Positions 14,508 to 28,713 are shown, counted from the stretch's first letter. The stretch is 64,000 nt of DNA from Calliopsis andreniformis (GCF_051401765.1 NW_027480530.1:1054001-1118000); one strand, 5' to 3'. Made by a program: numbers and translations. The notes: generated by a model not told the origin, from the sequence alone.

Positions 14508-15982
14508 CTCCTCCTGACACTGACACTGCTCCTGACACAGCTCCTGACACTGACCCTGCTCCTGACACTGCTCCTGGCACTGCTCCAGACACTGACACTG
14601 CTCCAGACACAGTTACTGACACTGACACTGCTCCTGACACTGCACCTGACACTGCTCCTGACACAGGCACTGTTTCTGGTACTGACATTGACACTGATAC
14701 TGACACTGCCACTGCTCCTGACGCTGCTCCAGACACTGCAACTGACACTGGCACGGCTCCTCACACTGCTCCTGACACTGACACTGCTCCTGACACTGCT
14801 CCTGACACTGACACTGCACCTGACACTGCTCCTGGCACTGCCACTGGTCTTGACACTGCTCCTGAAACTGACACTGGTCCTCACACTGCTCCTGACACTG
14901 ACACTGCTCCTCACGCTGGTCCTGACAAAGATACTGCCCCTGAGACTGCTCCTGACACTGACGCTGCTCCTGGCACTGCTCCTGGCACTGCTCCTGACAC
15001 TGACACTGCCCCTGATACTGACACTGACACTGCTCCTGACACCGACACTGCTCCTGTCACTGCTCCTGACGCTGACACTGCTCCTGGCACTGCTCCTGAC
15101 ACTGACACTGCTGCTGATCCTCAGAATTCTGCTGACACTGCTCCTGACACTGACACTGACACGGATCCTGACACTGACACTGCTCCTCACACTGCTCCTG
15201 ACACTGGCACTGCTCCTGGCGCTGCTCCTGACACTGACACTGCTCCTGACACTGATACTGCTGCTGATCCTGACAAAGCTCCTGACACTGCTACTGACAC
15301 TGCTCGTGACGTTGCTCCAGACACTGACACTGCTGCTCACACAGCTCGTGACGGTGAGACTGCTCCTGCCACTGTTCCTGACACGGCTGCTCACACTGAC
15401 ACTGCTCCTGACACTGGCACTGGTCCTGACACTGCTCCTGACACTGACACTGCTGCTGACACTGCTCCTGTCACTGCTCGTGGCACAGACACTGCTCCTG
15501 ACAATGCTCCTGACACTGACACTGCCCCTCACACAGCTCCTGACACTGACACTGCTCCTGACACTGCTCCAGACACAGACACTGCCGCTGATCCTGACAA
15601 TGCTCCTGACACTGCACCTGAGACTGACACTGCTCCTGACACTGCTCTGACACTGCTCCTGACACTGCTCCTGACACCGACACTGTTCGTGCCACTGCTC
15701 CTGTCACTGCTCCTGACACTGCTCCTGACACTGACACTGCTCCTGACACTGCTGCTGACACTGACACTGTTTGTGACACTGCTCCTGAAACTGACACTGC
15801 TCCTCGAACAACTCCTGACACTGCTGCTGACACTGACACTGCTGCTGATCCTGAGCATGCGCCTGATGCTGCTCCTGACACTGACACTGATCCTCACACT
15901 GCTCCTGACACTGTCACTGCTCCTGGCACTGCTCCTGACACTGACACTGCTCCTGACACTGCTCCTGGCACTGCTCCTGACA
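14508..15982 (+). repeat. 1,475-bp tandem duplication, unit 2
   Basis: Same sequence as unit 1 as far as I could compare, including the single-base deletion, EcoRI-type GAATTC and CAGAATTCTGCTG. After 15982 the array resumes with ACGACACTGCTCC, as expected from copy A at 7447. Confidence 0.88.
15642..15653 (+). repeat. Single-base deletion, duplicated copy (phase 0 to 2)
   Basis: This is identical to the deletion at 14167 and exactly 1,475 bp from it, so it was carried by the tandem duplication. The second -1 shift puts the Leu/Thr frame onto TGA and ends the ORF that began at 1005. Confidence 0.9.
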
Positions 15983-16588
15983 ACGACACTGCTCCTGCCA
16001 CTGCTCCTGTCGCTGCTCCTGACACTGCTCCTGACACTGTCACTGCTCCTGACGCTGCTCCAGACACTGCAACTGACACTGGCACTGCCCCTGACACTCC
16101 TCCTGACACTGACACTGCTCCTGGAACTGCTCCTGACACTGACGCTACTCCTGATGCTGACACTGACACTGCTCCTGTCACTGCTCCTGACGCTGCTCCT
16201 GACACTGCTCCTGACACAGGCACTGCACCTGGTACTGACACTGACACTGCTCCTGACACAGGCACTGTTTCTGGTACTGACACTGACACTGCTACTGACA
16301 CTGCCGCTGCTCCTGACGCTGCTCCAGACACTGCAACTGACACTGGCACGGCTCCTCAGACTGCTCCTGACACTGACACTGCTCCTGACACTGCTCCTGG
16401 CACTGCTCCTGACACTGACACTGCTGCTGATCCTGACAATGCTCCTGACACTGCTCCTGACACTGATGCTGACACTGCTCATGACTGTGACACTGACACT
16501 GACACTGCTCCCGTCACAGACACTGACACTGATCCTGACACTGACACTGCTCCTGTGTCTGACACTTGTCCTGAGACTGCTTCTGACA

Positions 16589-16598
16589 CTTGCTGGTC
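16589..16598 (+). repeat. Register-shift junction J, copy 2
   Basis: CTTGCTGGTC with the same left and right flanks as the copy at 3069. Phase changes from 2 to 0. Confidence 0.93.
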
Positions 16599-17120
16599 CT
16601 GAAACTGCTCCTGACATTGCTCCTGACATTGCCGCTGGTCCTGACACAGACACTGCACGTGCTACTGACACTGACACTGCTCCTGACACTGTCACTGCTC
16701 CTGACGCTGCTCCAGACACTGCAACTGACACTGGCACTGCCCCTGACACTGATCCTGACACTGACCCTGCTCCTGACACAGCTTCTGACACTGACACTGC
16801 TCCAGACACTGCTCCTGACACTGACACTGCTCCTTACACTGCTCCAGACACTCCTCCTGACACTGACACTGCTCCTGACACAGCTCATGACACTGACTCT
16901 GCTCCTGACACTGACACTACACCTCAAACTGCTCCTGACACTCCTCCTGACACTGACACTGCTCCTGTCACTGCTCCTGGCGCTGCTCCTGACACTGACG
17001 CTGACACTGCTCATGACTGTGACACTGACACTGACACTGCTCCCGTCACAGACACTGACACTGATCCTGACACTGACACTGCTCCTGTGTCTGACACTTG
17101 TCCTGAGACTGCTTCTGACA

Positions 17121-17130
17121 CTTGCTGGTC
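17121..17130 (+). repeat. Register-shift junction J, copy 3
   Basis: CTTGCTGGTC, 532 bp after the previous copy. Phase changes from 0 to 1. The flanks match the other copies, with CTGACCCAGACACTGC downstream in place of CTGACACAGACACTGC. Confidence 0.93.
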
Positions 17131-20100
17131 CTGAAACTGCTCCTGACATTGCTCCTGACATTGCCGCTGGTCCTGACCCAGACACTGCACGTGCTACTGA
17201 CACTGACACTGCTCCTGACACTGTCACTGCTCCTGACGCTGCTCCAGACACTGCAACTGACACTGGCACTGCCCCTGACACTGATCCTGACACTGACCCT
17301 GCTCCTGACACAGCTTCTGACACTGACACTGCTCCAGACACTGCTCCTGACACAGACACTTCTGCTGATACTGACAATGCTCCTGTCACTGCATGTGACA
17401 CTGCTCCTGATACTGACACTCTCACTGCTACTGACACTGCTCCTGACACTGACACTGCTCCTTACACTGCTCCAGACACTCCTCCTGACACTGACACTGC
17501 TCCTGACACAGCTCATGACACTGACTCTGCTCCTGACACTGACACTACACCTCAAACTGCTCCTGACACTCTTCCTGACACTGACACTGCTCCTGTCACT
17601 GCTCCTGACGCTGCTCCTGACACTGACGCTGACACTGCTCATGACTGTGACACTGACACTGACACTGCTCCCGTCTCAGACACTGACACTGATCCTGACG
17701 CTGATACTGCTCCTGTGTCTGACACTTGTCCGGACACTGCTCCTGACACTGCTCGCGACATTGCTCCAGACACTGACACTGCTCCTGACACAGCTCGTGA
17801 CACTGCTGCTGACACTGACACTGCTTGTGGCACTGCTCGTGAAACTGACACTGCTCCTCACACAGCTCCTGACACTGGCACTGCTCTTGGCACTGCTCCT
17901 GACACTGACACTGCTCCTGACACTGATACTGCTGCTGATCCTGGCAAAGCTCCTGACACTGCTACTGACACTGCTCGTGACGTTGCTCCAGACACTGACA
18001 CTGCTCCTGACACAGCTCGTGACTGTGACGCTGCTCCTGCCACGGTTCCTGACACGGCTGCTCACACTGACACTGCTGCTGACACTGGCACTGGTCCTGA
18101 CACTGCTCCTGACACTGGCACTGGTCCCGACACTGCTCCTGACACTTACCCTGCCCCCGAAACAGCTCCAGACATTGCAACTGACACTGGCTCGACTCCT
18201 CACACTGCTCCTGACACTGACACTGCTCCTGTCACTGACACTGCTCCTCACACGGCCCTTCACACTGACACTGCTCCTGACAATGCTACTGACACAGACA
18301 CTGCTGCTGATACTGATAATGCTCCTGACACTGCTCCTGACACTGCTCCAGACACTGACACTGACACTGCTCCGGAAACTACTTCTGACACAGCTCCTGA
18401 CGATGACACTGCTCCTGACACAGCTCCTGACACAGCTCCTGACACTGACACTGACACTGCTCCTGACGCTGACACTGACACTGCTCATGACAGAGACTCT
18501 GACACTGACATTGCTCCCGGCACAGAGACTGAGACTGATCCTGACACTGACACTGCTCCTGTAACTGACACTACACCTCAAACTGCTCATGACACTGACG
18601 CTGCTCCTGACACAGACAATGCTGCTGATACTGACAATGCTCCTGACACTGCTCCTGACACAGACACTGCTCCGAACAATGCTCCTGACACTGACACTGC
18701 TCTTGTCACTGACACTGTTCCTGACACTGCTTCTGACACTGGCACTGGTCCTGACACTGCCCCTGACTCTGACACTGCTCCTGTCACTGACGCTGGTTCT
18801 GACACTGCTTCTGACACTGTCACTGGTCCTGACACTACCCCTGACACTGACACTGCTCCTGATACTGACACTGACACTGCTGCTGACACAGCTACTGACA
18901 CTGACACTGCTCCTGACACTGCTCCTGACACAGACACTGCTATTGATACTGACAATGCTCCTGACGCTGCTCCTGGCACAGACATGGCTCCGAACGATGC
19001 TCCTGACACTGACACTGCTCCTGTCACTGACACTGGTCCTGATACTGCTCCTGACACGGACACTGCTCCGGACAATGCTCCTGACACTGACACTGCTCCT
19101 GTCACTGACACTGGAGCTGACACTGCTTCTGACACTGGCACTGGTACCGACACTGCTCCTGACACTTACCGTGCTCCTGAAACAGCTCCTGACACTGCTC
19201 CTGACACTGACACTGCTCCTGGCACTGCTCCTGACACTGACGCTGCTCCTGATGCTGGCACTGACACTGCTCCTGGCACTGCTCCTGACGCTGCTCCTGA
19301 CACTGCTCCTGACACAGGCACTGCTCCTGGTACTGACACTGACACTGCTCCTGACACTGCTCCTGGCACTGCCACTGGTCCTGACACTGCTCCTGAAACT
19401 GACACTGGTCCTCACACTGCTCCTGACACTGACACTGCTCCTCACGCTGGTCCTGACAATGATACTGCCCCTGAGACTGCTCCTGACACTGACGCTGCTC
19501 CTGGCACTGCTCCTGGCACTGCTCCTGACACTGACACTGCTCCTGATACAGACACTGACACTGCTCCTGACACCGACACTGCTCCTGTCACTGCTCCTGA
19601 CGCTGACACTGCTCCTGGCACTGCTCCTGACACTGACACTGCTGCTGATCCTCAGAATTCTGCTGACACTGCTCCTGACACTGACACTGACACGGATCCT
19701 GACACTGACACTGCTCCTCACACTGCTCCTGACACTGGCACTGCTCCTGGCGCTGCTCCTGACACTGACACTGCTCCTGACACTGATACTGCTGCTGAAC
19801 CTGACAAAGCTCCTGACACTGCTACTGACACTGCTCGTGACGTTGCTCCAGACACTGACACTGCTGCTGACACAGCTCGTGACGGTGAGACTGCTCCTGC
19901 CACTGTTCCTGACACGGCTGCTCACACTGACACTGCTCGTGACACTGGCACTGGTCCTGACACTGCTCCTGACACTGACACTGCTGCTGACACTGCTCCT
20001 GACACTGCTCGTGGCACAGACACTGCTCCTGACAATGCTCCTGACACTGACACTGCCCCTCACACAGCTCCTGACACTGACACTGCTCCTGACACTGCTG

Positions 20101-20564
20101 CTGACACAGACACTTCTGCTGATACTGACAATGCTCCTGTCACTGCTTCTGCCACTGCTCCTGATACTGACACTCTCACTGCTACTGACACTGCTCCTGA
20201 CACTGACACTGCTCCTTACACTGCTCCAGACACTCCTCCTGACACTGACACTGCTCCTGACACAGCTCCTGACACTGACACTGCTCCTGACACTGACACT
20301 ACACCTCAAACTGCTCCTGACACTCCTCCTGACACTGACACTGCTCCTGACGCTACTCCAGACACTGCAACTGACACAGGCACTGTTTCTGGTACTGACA
20401 CTGACACTGCTACAGACACTGCCACTGCTCCTGACGCTACTCCAGACACTGCAACTGACACTGGCTCGGCTCCTCACACTGCTCCTGACACTGACACTGC
20501 TCCTGACACTGCTCCTGACACTGACACTGCACCTGACACTGCTCCTGGCACTGCCACTGGTCCT

Positions 20565-22107
20565 GACACTGCTCCAGACACTGACACTGACACTGCTCCG
20601 GAAACTACTTCTGACACAGCTCCTGACGATGACACTGCTCCTGACACTGCTTCTGACACTGACACTGCTCCTGACACAGCTCCTGACACAGCTCCTGACA
20701 CTGACACTGACACTGCTCCTGACGCTGACACTGACACTGCTCATGACAGTGGCTCTGACACTGACACTGCTCCCGGCACAGAGACTGAGACTGATCCTGA
20801 CACTGACACTGCTCCTGTAACTGACACTACACCTCAAACTGCTCATGACACTGACGCTGCTCCTGACACAGACAACGCTGCTGATACTGACAATGCTCCT
20901 GACACTGCTCCTGACACAGACACTGCTCCGAACAATGCTCCTGACACTGAGACTGCTCTTGTCACTGACACTGGTCCTGACACTGCTTCTGACACTGGCA
21001 CTGGTCCTGACACTGCCCCTGACTCTGACACTGCTCCTGTCACTGACGCTGGTTCTGACACTGCTTCTGACACTGTCACTGGTCCTGACACTGCCCCTGA
21101 CACTGACACTGCTCCTGATACTGACACTGACAATGCTGCTGACACAGCTACTGACACTGACACTGCTCCTGACACTGCTCCTGACACAGACACTGCTATT
21201 GATACTGACAATGCTCCTGACGCTGCTCCTGGCACAGACATGGCTCCGAACGATGCTCCTGACACTGACACTGCTCCTGTCACTGACACTGGTCCTGATA
21301 CTGCTCCTGACACGGACACTGCTCCGGACAATGCTCCTGACACTGACACTGCTCCTGTCACTGACACTGGTGCTGACACTGCTTCTGACACTGGCACTGG
21401 TCCCGACACTGCTCCTGACACTTACCGTGCTCCTGAAACAGCTCCTGACACTGCTCCTGACACTGACACTGCTCCTGGCACTGCTCCTGACACTGACGCT
21501 GCTCCTGATGCTGGCACTGACACTGCTCCTGGCACTGCTCCTGACGCTGCTCCTGACACTGCTCCTGACACAGGCACTGCTCCTGGTACTGACACTGACA
21601 CTGCTCCTGACACAGGCACTGTTTCTGGTACTGACACTGACACTGCTACTGACACTGCCACTGCTCCTGACGCTGCTTCAGACAATGCAACTGACACTGG
21701 CACGGCTCCTCACACTGCTCCTGACACTGACACTGCTCCTGACACTGCTCCTGACACTGACACTGCACCTGACACTGCTCCTGGCATTGACACTGGTCCT
21801 GACACTGCTCCTGAAACAGACACTGATCCTCACACAGCTCCTGACACTGACACTGCTACTCACGCTGCTCCTGACACTCACACTGCTGCTGATCCTGACA
21901 ATGCTCTTGACACTGCTCGAGACACTGACACTGATACTGCACCTGACACAGCTCCTGAAATAGCTCCTGTATCTGACACAGCTCCTGACACTGCTCCTGA
22001 CACTGACACTGCTGCTGATCCTGAGAAGTCTCCTGACAAAGCTCCTGACACTGCTACTGACACTGCTCGTGACGTTGCTCCAGACACTGACACTGCTCCT
22101 GACACAG
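20565..22107 (+). repeat. Copy of 4305-5847 (offset 16,260 bp)
   Basis: The block holds CTCCGGAAACTACTTCTG, the AAATAG stop and CTGAGAAGTCTCC, all at a constant offset of 16,260 bp. Beyond 22107 the copy has about 162 extra bases before homology resumes at an offset of 16,422 (for example 22273 with 5851). The same block is also in copy B at 11367-12909. Confidence 0.85.
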
Positions 22108-25020
22108 CTCGTGACGGTGAGACTGCTCCTGCCACTGTTCCTGACACGGCTGCTCACACTGACACTGCTCCTGACACTGGCACTGGTCCTGACACTGCTC
22201 CTGACACTGACACTGCCCCTCACACAGCTCCTGACACTGACGCTGCTCCTGACACTGCTCCTGACACAGACACTTCTGCGGATACTGACAATGCCCCTGT
22301 CACTGCTTCTGTCACTGCTCCTGATACTGACACACTCACTGCTACTGACACTGCTCCTGACACTGACACTGCTCCTGACACTGCTCCAGACACTCCTCCT
22401 GACACTGACACTGCTCCTGACACAGCTCCTGACACTGACCCTGCTCCTGACACTGCTCCTGACACTGCTCCAGACACTGACACTGCTCCAGACACAGCTA
22501 CTGACACTGACACTGCTCCTGACACTGCACCTGACACTGCTCCTGACACAGGCACTGTTTCTGGTACTGACATTGACACTGATACTGACACTGCCACTGC
22601 TCCTGACGCTGCTCCAGACACTGCAACTGACACTGGCACGGCTCCTCACACTGCTCCTGACACTGACACTGCTCCTGACACTGCTCCTGACACTGACACT
22701 GCACCTGACACTGCTCCTGTCACTGCTACTGGTCCTGACACTGCTCCTGAAACTGACACTGGTCCTCACACTGCTCCTGACGCTGACACTGCTCCTGGCA
22801 CTGCTCCTGACACTGACACTGCTGCTGATCCTCAGAATTCTGCTGACACTGCTCCTGACACTGACACTGACACGGAACCTGACACTGACACTGCTCCTCA
22901 CACTGCTCCTGACACTAGCACTGCTCCTGGCGCTGCTCCTGACACTGACACTGCTCCTGACACAGATACTGCTGCTGATCCTGACAAAGCTCCTGACACT
23001 GCTACTGACACTGCTCGTGACGTTGCTCCAGACACTGACACTGCTGCTGACACAGCTCGTGACGGTGAGACTGCTCCTGCCACTGTTCCTGACACGGCTG
23101 CTCACACTGACACTGCTCGTGACACTGGCACTGGTCCTGACACTGCTCCTGACACTGACACTGCTGCTGACACTGCTCCTGACACTGCTCGTGGCACAGA
23201 CACTGCTCCTGACAATGCTCCTGACACTGACACTGCTGCTGATCCTCAGAATTCTGCTGACACTGCTCCTGACACTGACACTGACACGGATCCTGACACT
23301 GACACTGCTCCTCACACTGCTCCTGACACTGGCACTGCTCCTGGCGCTGCTCCTGACACTGACACTGCTCCTGACACTGATACTGCTGCTGATCCTGACA
23401 AAGCTCCTGACACTGCTACTGACACTGCTCGTGACGTTGCTCCAGACACTGACACTGCTGCTCACACAGCTCGTGACGGTGAGACTGCTCCTGCCACTGT
23501 TCCTGACACGGCTGCTCACACTGACACTGCTCCTGACACTGGCACTGGTCCTGACACTGCTCCTGACACTGACACTGCTGCTGACACTGCTCCTGACACT
23601 GCTCGTGGCACAGACACTGCTCCTGACAATGCTCCTGACACTGACACTGCCCCTCACACAGCTCCTGACACTGACACTGCTCCTGACACTGCTCCAGACA
23701 CAGACACTGTCGCTGATCCTGACAATGCTCCTGACACTGCACCTGAGACTGACACTGCTCCTGACACTGCTCCTGACACTGCTCCTGACACTGCTCCTGA
23801 CACCGACACTGCTCGTGCCACTGCTCCTGTCACTGCTCCTGACACTGCTCCTGACACTGACACTGCTCCTGACACTGCTGCTGACACTGACACTGTTTGT
23901 GACACTGCTCCTGAAACTGACACTGCTCCTCGAACAACTCCTGACACTGCTGCTGACACTGACACTGCTGCTGATCCTGAGCATGCGCCTGATGCTGCTC
24001 CTGACACTGGCACTGATCCTCACACTGCTCCTGACACTGTCACTGCTCCTGGCACTGCTCCTGACACTGACACTGCTCCTGACACTGCGCCTGGCACTGC
24101 TCCTGACACCGACACTGCTCCTGCCACTGCTCCTGTCGCTGCTCCTGACACTGCTCCTGACACTGTCACTGCTCCTGACGCTGCTCCAGACACTGCAACT
24201 GACACTGGCACTGCCCCTGACACTCCTCCTGACACTGACACTGCTCCTGGAACTGCTCCTGACACTGACGCTGCTCCTGATGCTGACACTGACACTGCTC
24301 CTGTCACTGCTCCTGACGCTGCTCCTGACACTGCTCCTGACACAGGCACTGCACCTGGTACTGACACTGACACTGCTCCTGACACAGGCACTGTTTCTGG
24401 TACTGACACTGACACTGCTACTGACACTGACACTGCTCCTGTCGCTGCTCCTGACACTGCTCCTGACACTGTCACTGCTCCTGACGCTGCTCCAGACACT
24501 GCAACTGACACTGGCACTGCCCCTGACACTCCTCCTGACACTGACACTGCTCCTGGAACTGCTCCTGACACTGACGCTGCTCCTGATGCTGACACTGACA
24601 CTGCTCCTGTCACTGCTCCTGACGCTGCTCCTGACACTGCTCCTGACACAGGCACTGCACCTGGTACTGACACTGACACTGCTCCTGACACAGGCACTGT
24701 TTCTGGTACTGACACTGACACTGCTACTGACACTGCCGCTGCTCCTGACGCTGCTCCAGACACTGCAACTGACACTGGCACGGCTCCTCAGACTGCTCCT
24801 GACACTGACACTGCTCCTGACACTGCTCCTGGCACTGCTCCTGACACTGACACTGCTGCTGATCCTGACAATGCTCCTGACACTGCTCCTGACACTGATG
24901 CTGACACTGCTCATGACTGTGACACTGACACTGACACTGCTCCCGTCACAGACACTGACACTGATCCTGACACTGACACTGCTCCTGTGTCTGACACTTG
25001 TCCTGAGACTGCTTCTGACA

Positions 25021-25030
25021 CTTGCTGGTC
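25021..25030 (+). repeat. Register-shift junction J, copy 4
   Basis: CTTGCTGGTC; phase 1 to 2. The right flank has ATTACTCC where most copies have ATTGCTCC. The Ala-Pro-Asp-Thr frame that has been open since 17.1 kb stops at 25032-25034. Confidence 0.93.
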
Positions 25031-25648
25031 CTGAAACTGCTCCTGACATTACTCCTGACATTGCCGCTGGTCCTGACACAGACACTGCACGTGCTACTGA
25101 CACTGACACTGCTCCTGACACTGTCACTGCTCCTGACGCTGCTCCAGACACTGCAACTGACACTGGCACTGCCCCTGACACTGATCCTGACACTGACCCT
25201 GCTCCTGACACAGCTTCTGACACTGACACTGCTCCAGACACTGCTCCTGACAGAGACACTTCTGCTGATACTGACAATGCTCCTGTCACTGCATGGGACA
25301 CTGCTCCTGATACTGACACTCTCACTGCTACTGACACTGCTCCTGACACTGACACTGCTCCTTACACTGCTCCAGACACTCCTCCTGACACTGACACTGC
25401 TCCTGACACAGCTCATGACACTGACTCTGCTCCTGACACTGACACTACACCTCAAACTGCTCCTGACACTCCTCCTGACACTGACACTGCTCCTGTCACT
25501 GCTCCTGGCGCTGCTCCTGACACTGACGCTGACACTGCTCATGACTGTGACACTGACACTGACACTGCTCCCGTCACAGACACTGACACTGATCCTGACA
25601 CTGACACTGCTCCTGTGTCTGACACTTGTCCTGAGACTGCTTCTGACA

Positions 25649-25658
25649 CTTGCTGGTC
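25649..25658 (+). repeat. Register-shift junction J, copy 5
   Basis: CTTGCTGGTC, 628 bp after copy 4. Phase changes from 2 to 0. The interval is a close relative of the 532-bp interval between copies 2 and 3. Confidence 0.93.
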
Positions 25659-26798
25659 CTGAAACTGCTCCTGACATTGCTCCTGACATTGCCGCTGGTC
25701 CTGACCCAGACACTGCACGTGCTACTGACACTGACACTGCTCCTGACACTGTCACTGCTCCTGACGCTGCTCCAGACACTGCAACTGACACTGGCACTGC
25801 CCCTGACACTGATCCTGACACTGACCCTGCCCCTGACACAGCTTCTGACACTGACACTGCTCCAGACACTGCTCCTGACACAGACACTTCTGCTGATACT
25901 GACAATGCTCCTGTCACTGCATGTGACACTGCTCCTGATACTGACACTCTCACTGCTACTGACACTGCTCCTGACACTGACACTGCTCCTTACACTGCTC
26001 CAGACACTCCTCCTGACACTGACACTGCTCCTGACACAGCTCCTGACACTGACACTGCTCCTGACACTGACACTACACCTCAAACTGCTCCTGACACTCC
26101 TCCTGACACTGACACTGCTCCTGACGCTACTCCAGACACTGCAACTGACACAGGCACTGTTTCTGGTACTGACACTGACACTGCTACAGACACTGCCACT
26201 GCTCCTGACGCTACTCCAGACACTGCAACTGACACTGGCTCGGCTCCTCACACTGCTCCTGACACTGACACTGCTCCTGACCCTGCTCCTGACACTGACA
26301 CTGCACCTGACATTGCTCCTGGCACTGCCACTGGTCCTGACACTGCTCCTGAAACTGACACTGGTCCTCACACTGCTCCTGACACTGACACTGCTCCTCA
26401 CGCTGGTCCTGACTGTGATACTGCCCCTGAGACTGCTCCTGACACTGACACTGCTCCTGACACAGCTACTGCCACTGACACTGCTCCAGACACTGCTCCT
26501 GACACAACTCCTGACACTGACACTGCTCCTGAACCTGACACTGCTCCTGACACTGCTCCAGACACTGACACTGACACTGCTCCTGAAACTACTTCTGACA
26601 CAGATCCTGACGATGACACTGCTCCTGACACTGCTTCTGACACTGACACTGCTCCTGACACAGCTCCTGACACAGCTCCTGACACTGACACTGACACTGC
26701 TCCTGACACTGCTTCTGACACTGCTCCTGAAACTGACACTGCTCCTGAAACTGACACTGCTCCTGATACTCACGCTCTCACTGCTACTGACACTGCTC

Positions 26799-26815
26799 CT
26801 GACGCTCAACTGCTG
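26799..26815 (+). repeat. Single-base deletion (phase 0 to 2)
   Basis: CTGACG is followed by the five-base CTCAA and then CTGCTG, so the register moves by -1. This looks like a join between two unrelated variant blocks and not a simple slip, because the variants on the two sides belong to different families. It appears once in the window. Confidence 0.8.
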
Positions 26816-27397
26816 CTGATCCTGACAATGCTCTTGACACTGCTCCAGACACTGACACTGATACTGCACCTGACACAACTCCTGAAATAGCTCCTGTAAC
26901 TGACACAGCTCCTGACACTGCTCCTGACACTGACACTGCTGCGGATCCTGAGAATTCTCCTGACACTGCTCCTGACACTGACACTGACACGGATCCTGAC
27001 ACTGACACTGCTCCTCACACTGCTCCTGACACTGGCACTGCTCCTGACACTGGCACTGCTCCTGGCACTGCTCCTAACACTGACACTGCTCCTGACACTG
27101 ATACTGCTGCTGATCCTGACAAAGCTCCTGACACTGCTACTGACACTGCTCGTGACGTTGCTCCAGACACTGACACTGCTCCTGACACAGCTCGTGACGG
27201 TGACGCTGCTCCTGCCACTGTTCCTGTCACGTCTGCTCACACTGACACTGCTCCTGACAATGGCACTGGTCCTGACACTGCTCCTGACACTGACACTGCT
27301 CCTGACACTGCTCCTCACACTGCTCGTGACACAGACACTGCTCCTGACAATGCTCCTGACACTGACACTGCTCCTCACACAGCTCGTGACACTGACA

Positions 27398-27414
27398 CTG
27401 CTCCTACACTGCTC
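27398..27414 (+). repeat. Single-base deletion, CTCCTACAC type (phase 2 to 1)
   Basis: The sequence reads CTGCTCCTACACTGCTC where the array norm has CTGACACTGCTC, a loss of one G. The same lesion with the same flanks occurs at 47033 and 58622, so the three sites descend from one event. Confidence 0.9.
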
Positions 27415-28713
27415 CTGACACAGACACTTCTGCTGATACTGACAATGCTCCTGTCACTGCTTCTGCCACTGCTCCTGATACTGACACTCTCACTGCTACT
27501 GACACTGCTCCTGACACTGACACTGATCCTGACACTGCTCCAGACACTCCTCCTGACACTGACACTGCTCCTGACGCAGCACCTGACACTGACACTGCTC
27601 CTGACACAGACACTACACCTCAAACTGCTCCTGACACTCATCCTGACACTGACACTGCTCCTGGCACTGCTCCTGAAACTGAGACTGGTCCTCACACTGC
27701 TCCTGACACTGACACTGCTCCTCACGCTGGGCCTGACAATGATACTGCCCCTGGGACTGCTCCTGACACTGTCGCTGCTCCTGGCACTGCTCCTGGCACT
27801 GCTCCTGACACTGACACTGCTCCTGATACTGACACTGACACTGCTCCTGACACCGACACTGCTCCTGTCACTGCTCCTGACGCTGACACTGCTCCTGACA
27901 CTGCTCCTGACACTGACACTGCTCCTGGCGCAGCTCCTGCCACTGACACTGCTCCTGACACTGCTCCTGACACTGCTCCTGACACTGACACTGCTCATGG
28001 CACAGCTCCTGTCACTGGCACTGGTCCTGACACTGCTTCTGACACTGGCGCTGGTCCTGACACTGCTCCTGACACTGACGCTGCTCCTGACACTGACACT
28101 GACACTGCTCCTGACACTGCTACTGACACTGACACTGCTCCTGACACTGCTCGCGACATTGCTCCAGACACTGACACTGCTCCTGAGACAGCTCGTGACA
28201 CTGACACTGCTCCTGCCACTGTTCCTGACACTGCTGCTCACACTGACACTGCTCCTGACACTGGCACTGGTGCTGACAATGATCCTGACACTGACACTGC
28301 TCCTGACACTGCTCCTGACACTGCTGCTGACACTGACACTGTTTGTGACACTGCTCCTGAAACTGACACTCCTCCTCGAACAGCTCCTGACACTGCTGCT
28401 GACACTGACACTGCTACTGATCCTGAGCATGCGCCTGATGCTGCTCCTGACACTGACACTGATCCTGACACAGCTCCTGACACTCACACTGCTCCTGGCA
28501 CAGCTCCTGACACTGACACTGCTCCTGACACTGCTCCTGACACTGCTCCTGACACCGACACTGCTCCTGCCACTGCTCCTGTCACTGCTCCTGACACTGC
28601 TCCTGACACTGACACTGCTCCTGACACTGCTCCTGACACTGCTCCTGACACTGACACTGCTCCTGACACTGCTCCTGACACCGACACTGCTGCTGATCCT
28701 GACAATGCTCCTG

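Larger units (their letters stand above)
1005..15650 (+). other. 4,881-codon open frame, not supported as a gene
   Basis: The longest open frame. Residues 1 to about 690 are Leu/Thr repeats (LTLLLT), then Ala-Pro-Asp-Thr repeats (APDTDT) from J copy 1 at 3069 to the deletion at 14172, then Leu/Thr again to the second deletion at 15647. No domain, cysteine pattern, intron signal or credible N-terminus is visible, and the ATG is one of many CTG-to-ATG variants. The identity of the peptide depends only on array register. I consider it a consequence of stop-free hexamers. Confidence 0.75.
10477..16303 (+). repeat. 7,062-bp duplication, copy B
   Basis: Copy of 3415-7767 expanded by an internal 1,475-bp tandem duplication. 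Its left edge is a recombinant: up to about 10500 it follows 799-2080 (offset 8,422), and from 10477 on it follows 3415 onward (offset 7,062). The 1,360 bp between 2055 and 3415 are missing. The switch lies within a shared run starting CTACACCTCAAACTG. Confidence 0.88.
16590..25034 (+). other. 2,814-codon open frame, not supported as a gene
   Basis: It begins at the ATT/ATG-like edge of J copy 2 with a short Leu/Thr run, becomes Ala-Pro-Asp-Thr at 17121 and ends Cys-Trp-Ser at J copy 4. Both ends are set by J elements. Confidence 0.7.

Noticed and set aside
1005..15650. Giant membrane or leucine-rich repeat protein from LTLLLT translation
   Set aside because: Leu-rich repeats of known families have spaced consensus positions that are absent here. 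The hydrophobic pattern is simply CTG-CTC-CTG-ACA, and the frame changes peptide type at every register junction.
16589..17130. J elements as target-site duplications or ends of a mobile element
   Set aside because: The intervals between neighbouring J copies (532, 628, 664 bp) contain only array hexamers, with no inverted repeats, transposase or poly-A tract. Block duplication explains the pairs.
17130..25034. Mucin-like or bacterial adhesin-like Pro/Asp/Thr repeat protein
   Set aside because: No signal peptide, anchor or folded domain flanks the repeats, the frame has almost no ATG, and it is broken by one-base shifts shared between copies. I keep only the stop-free observation as an open question.
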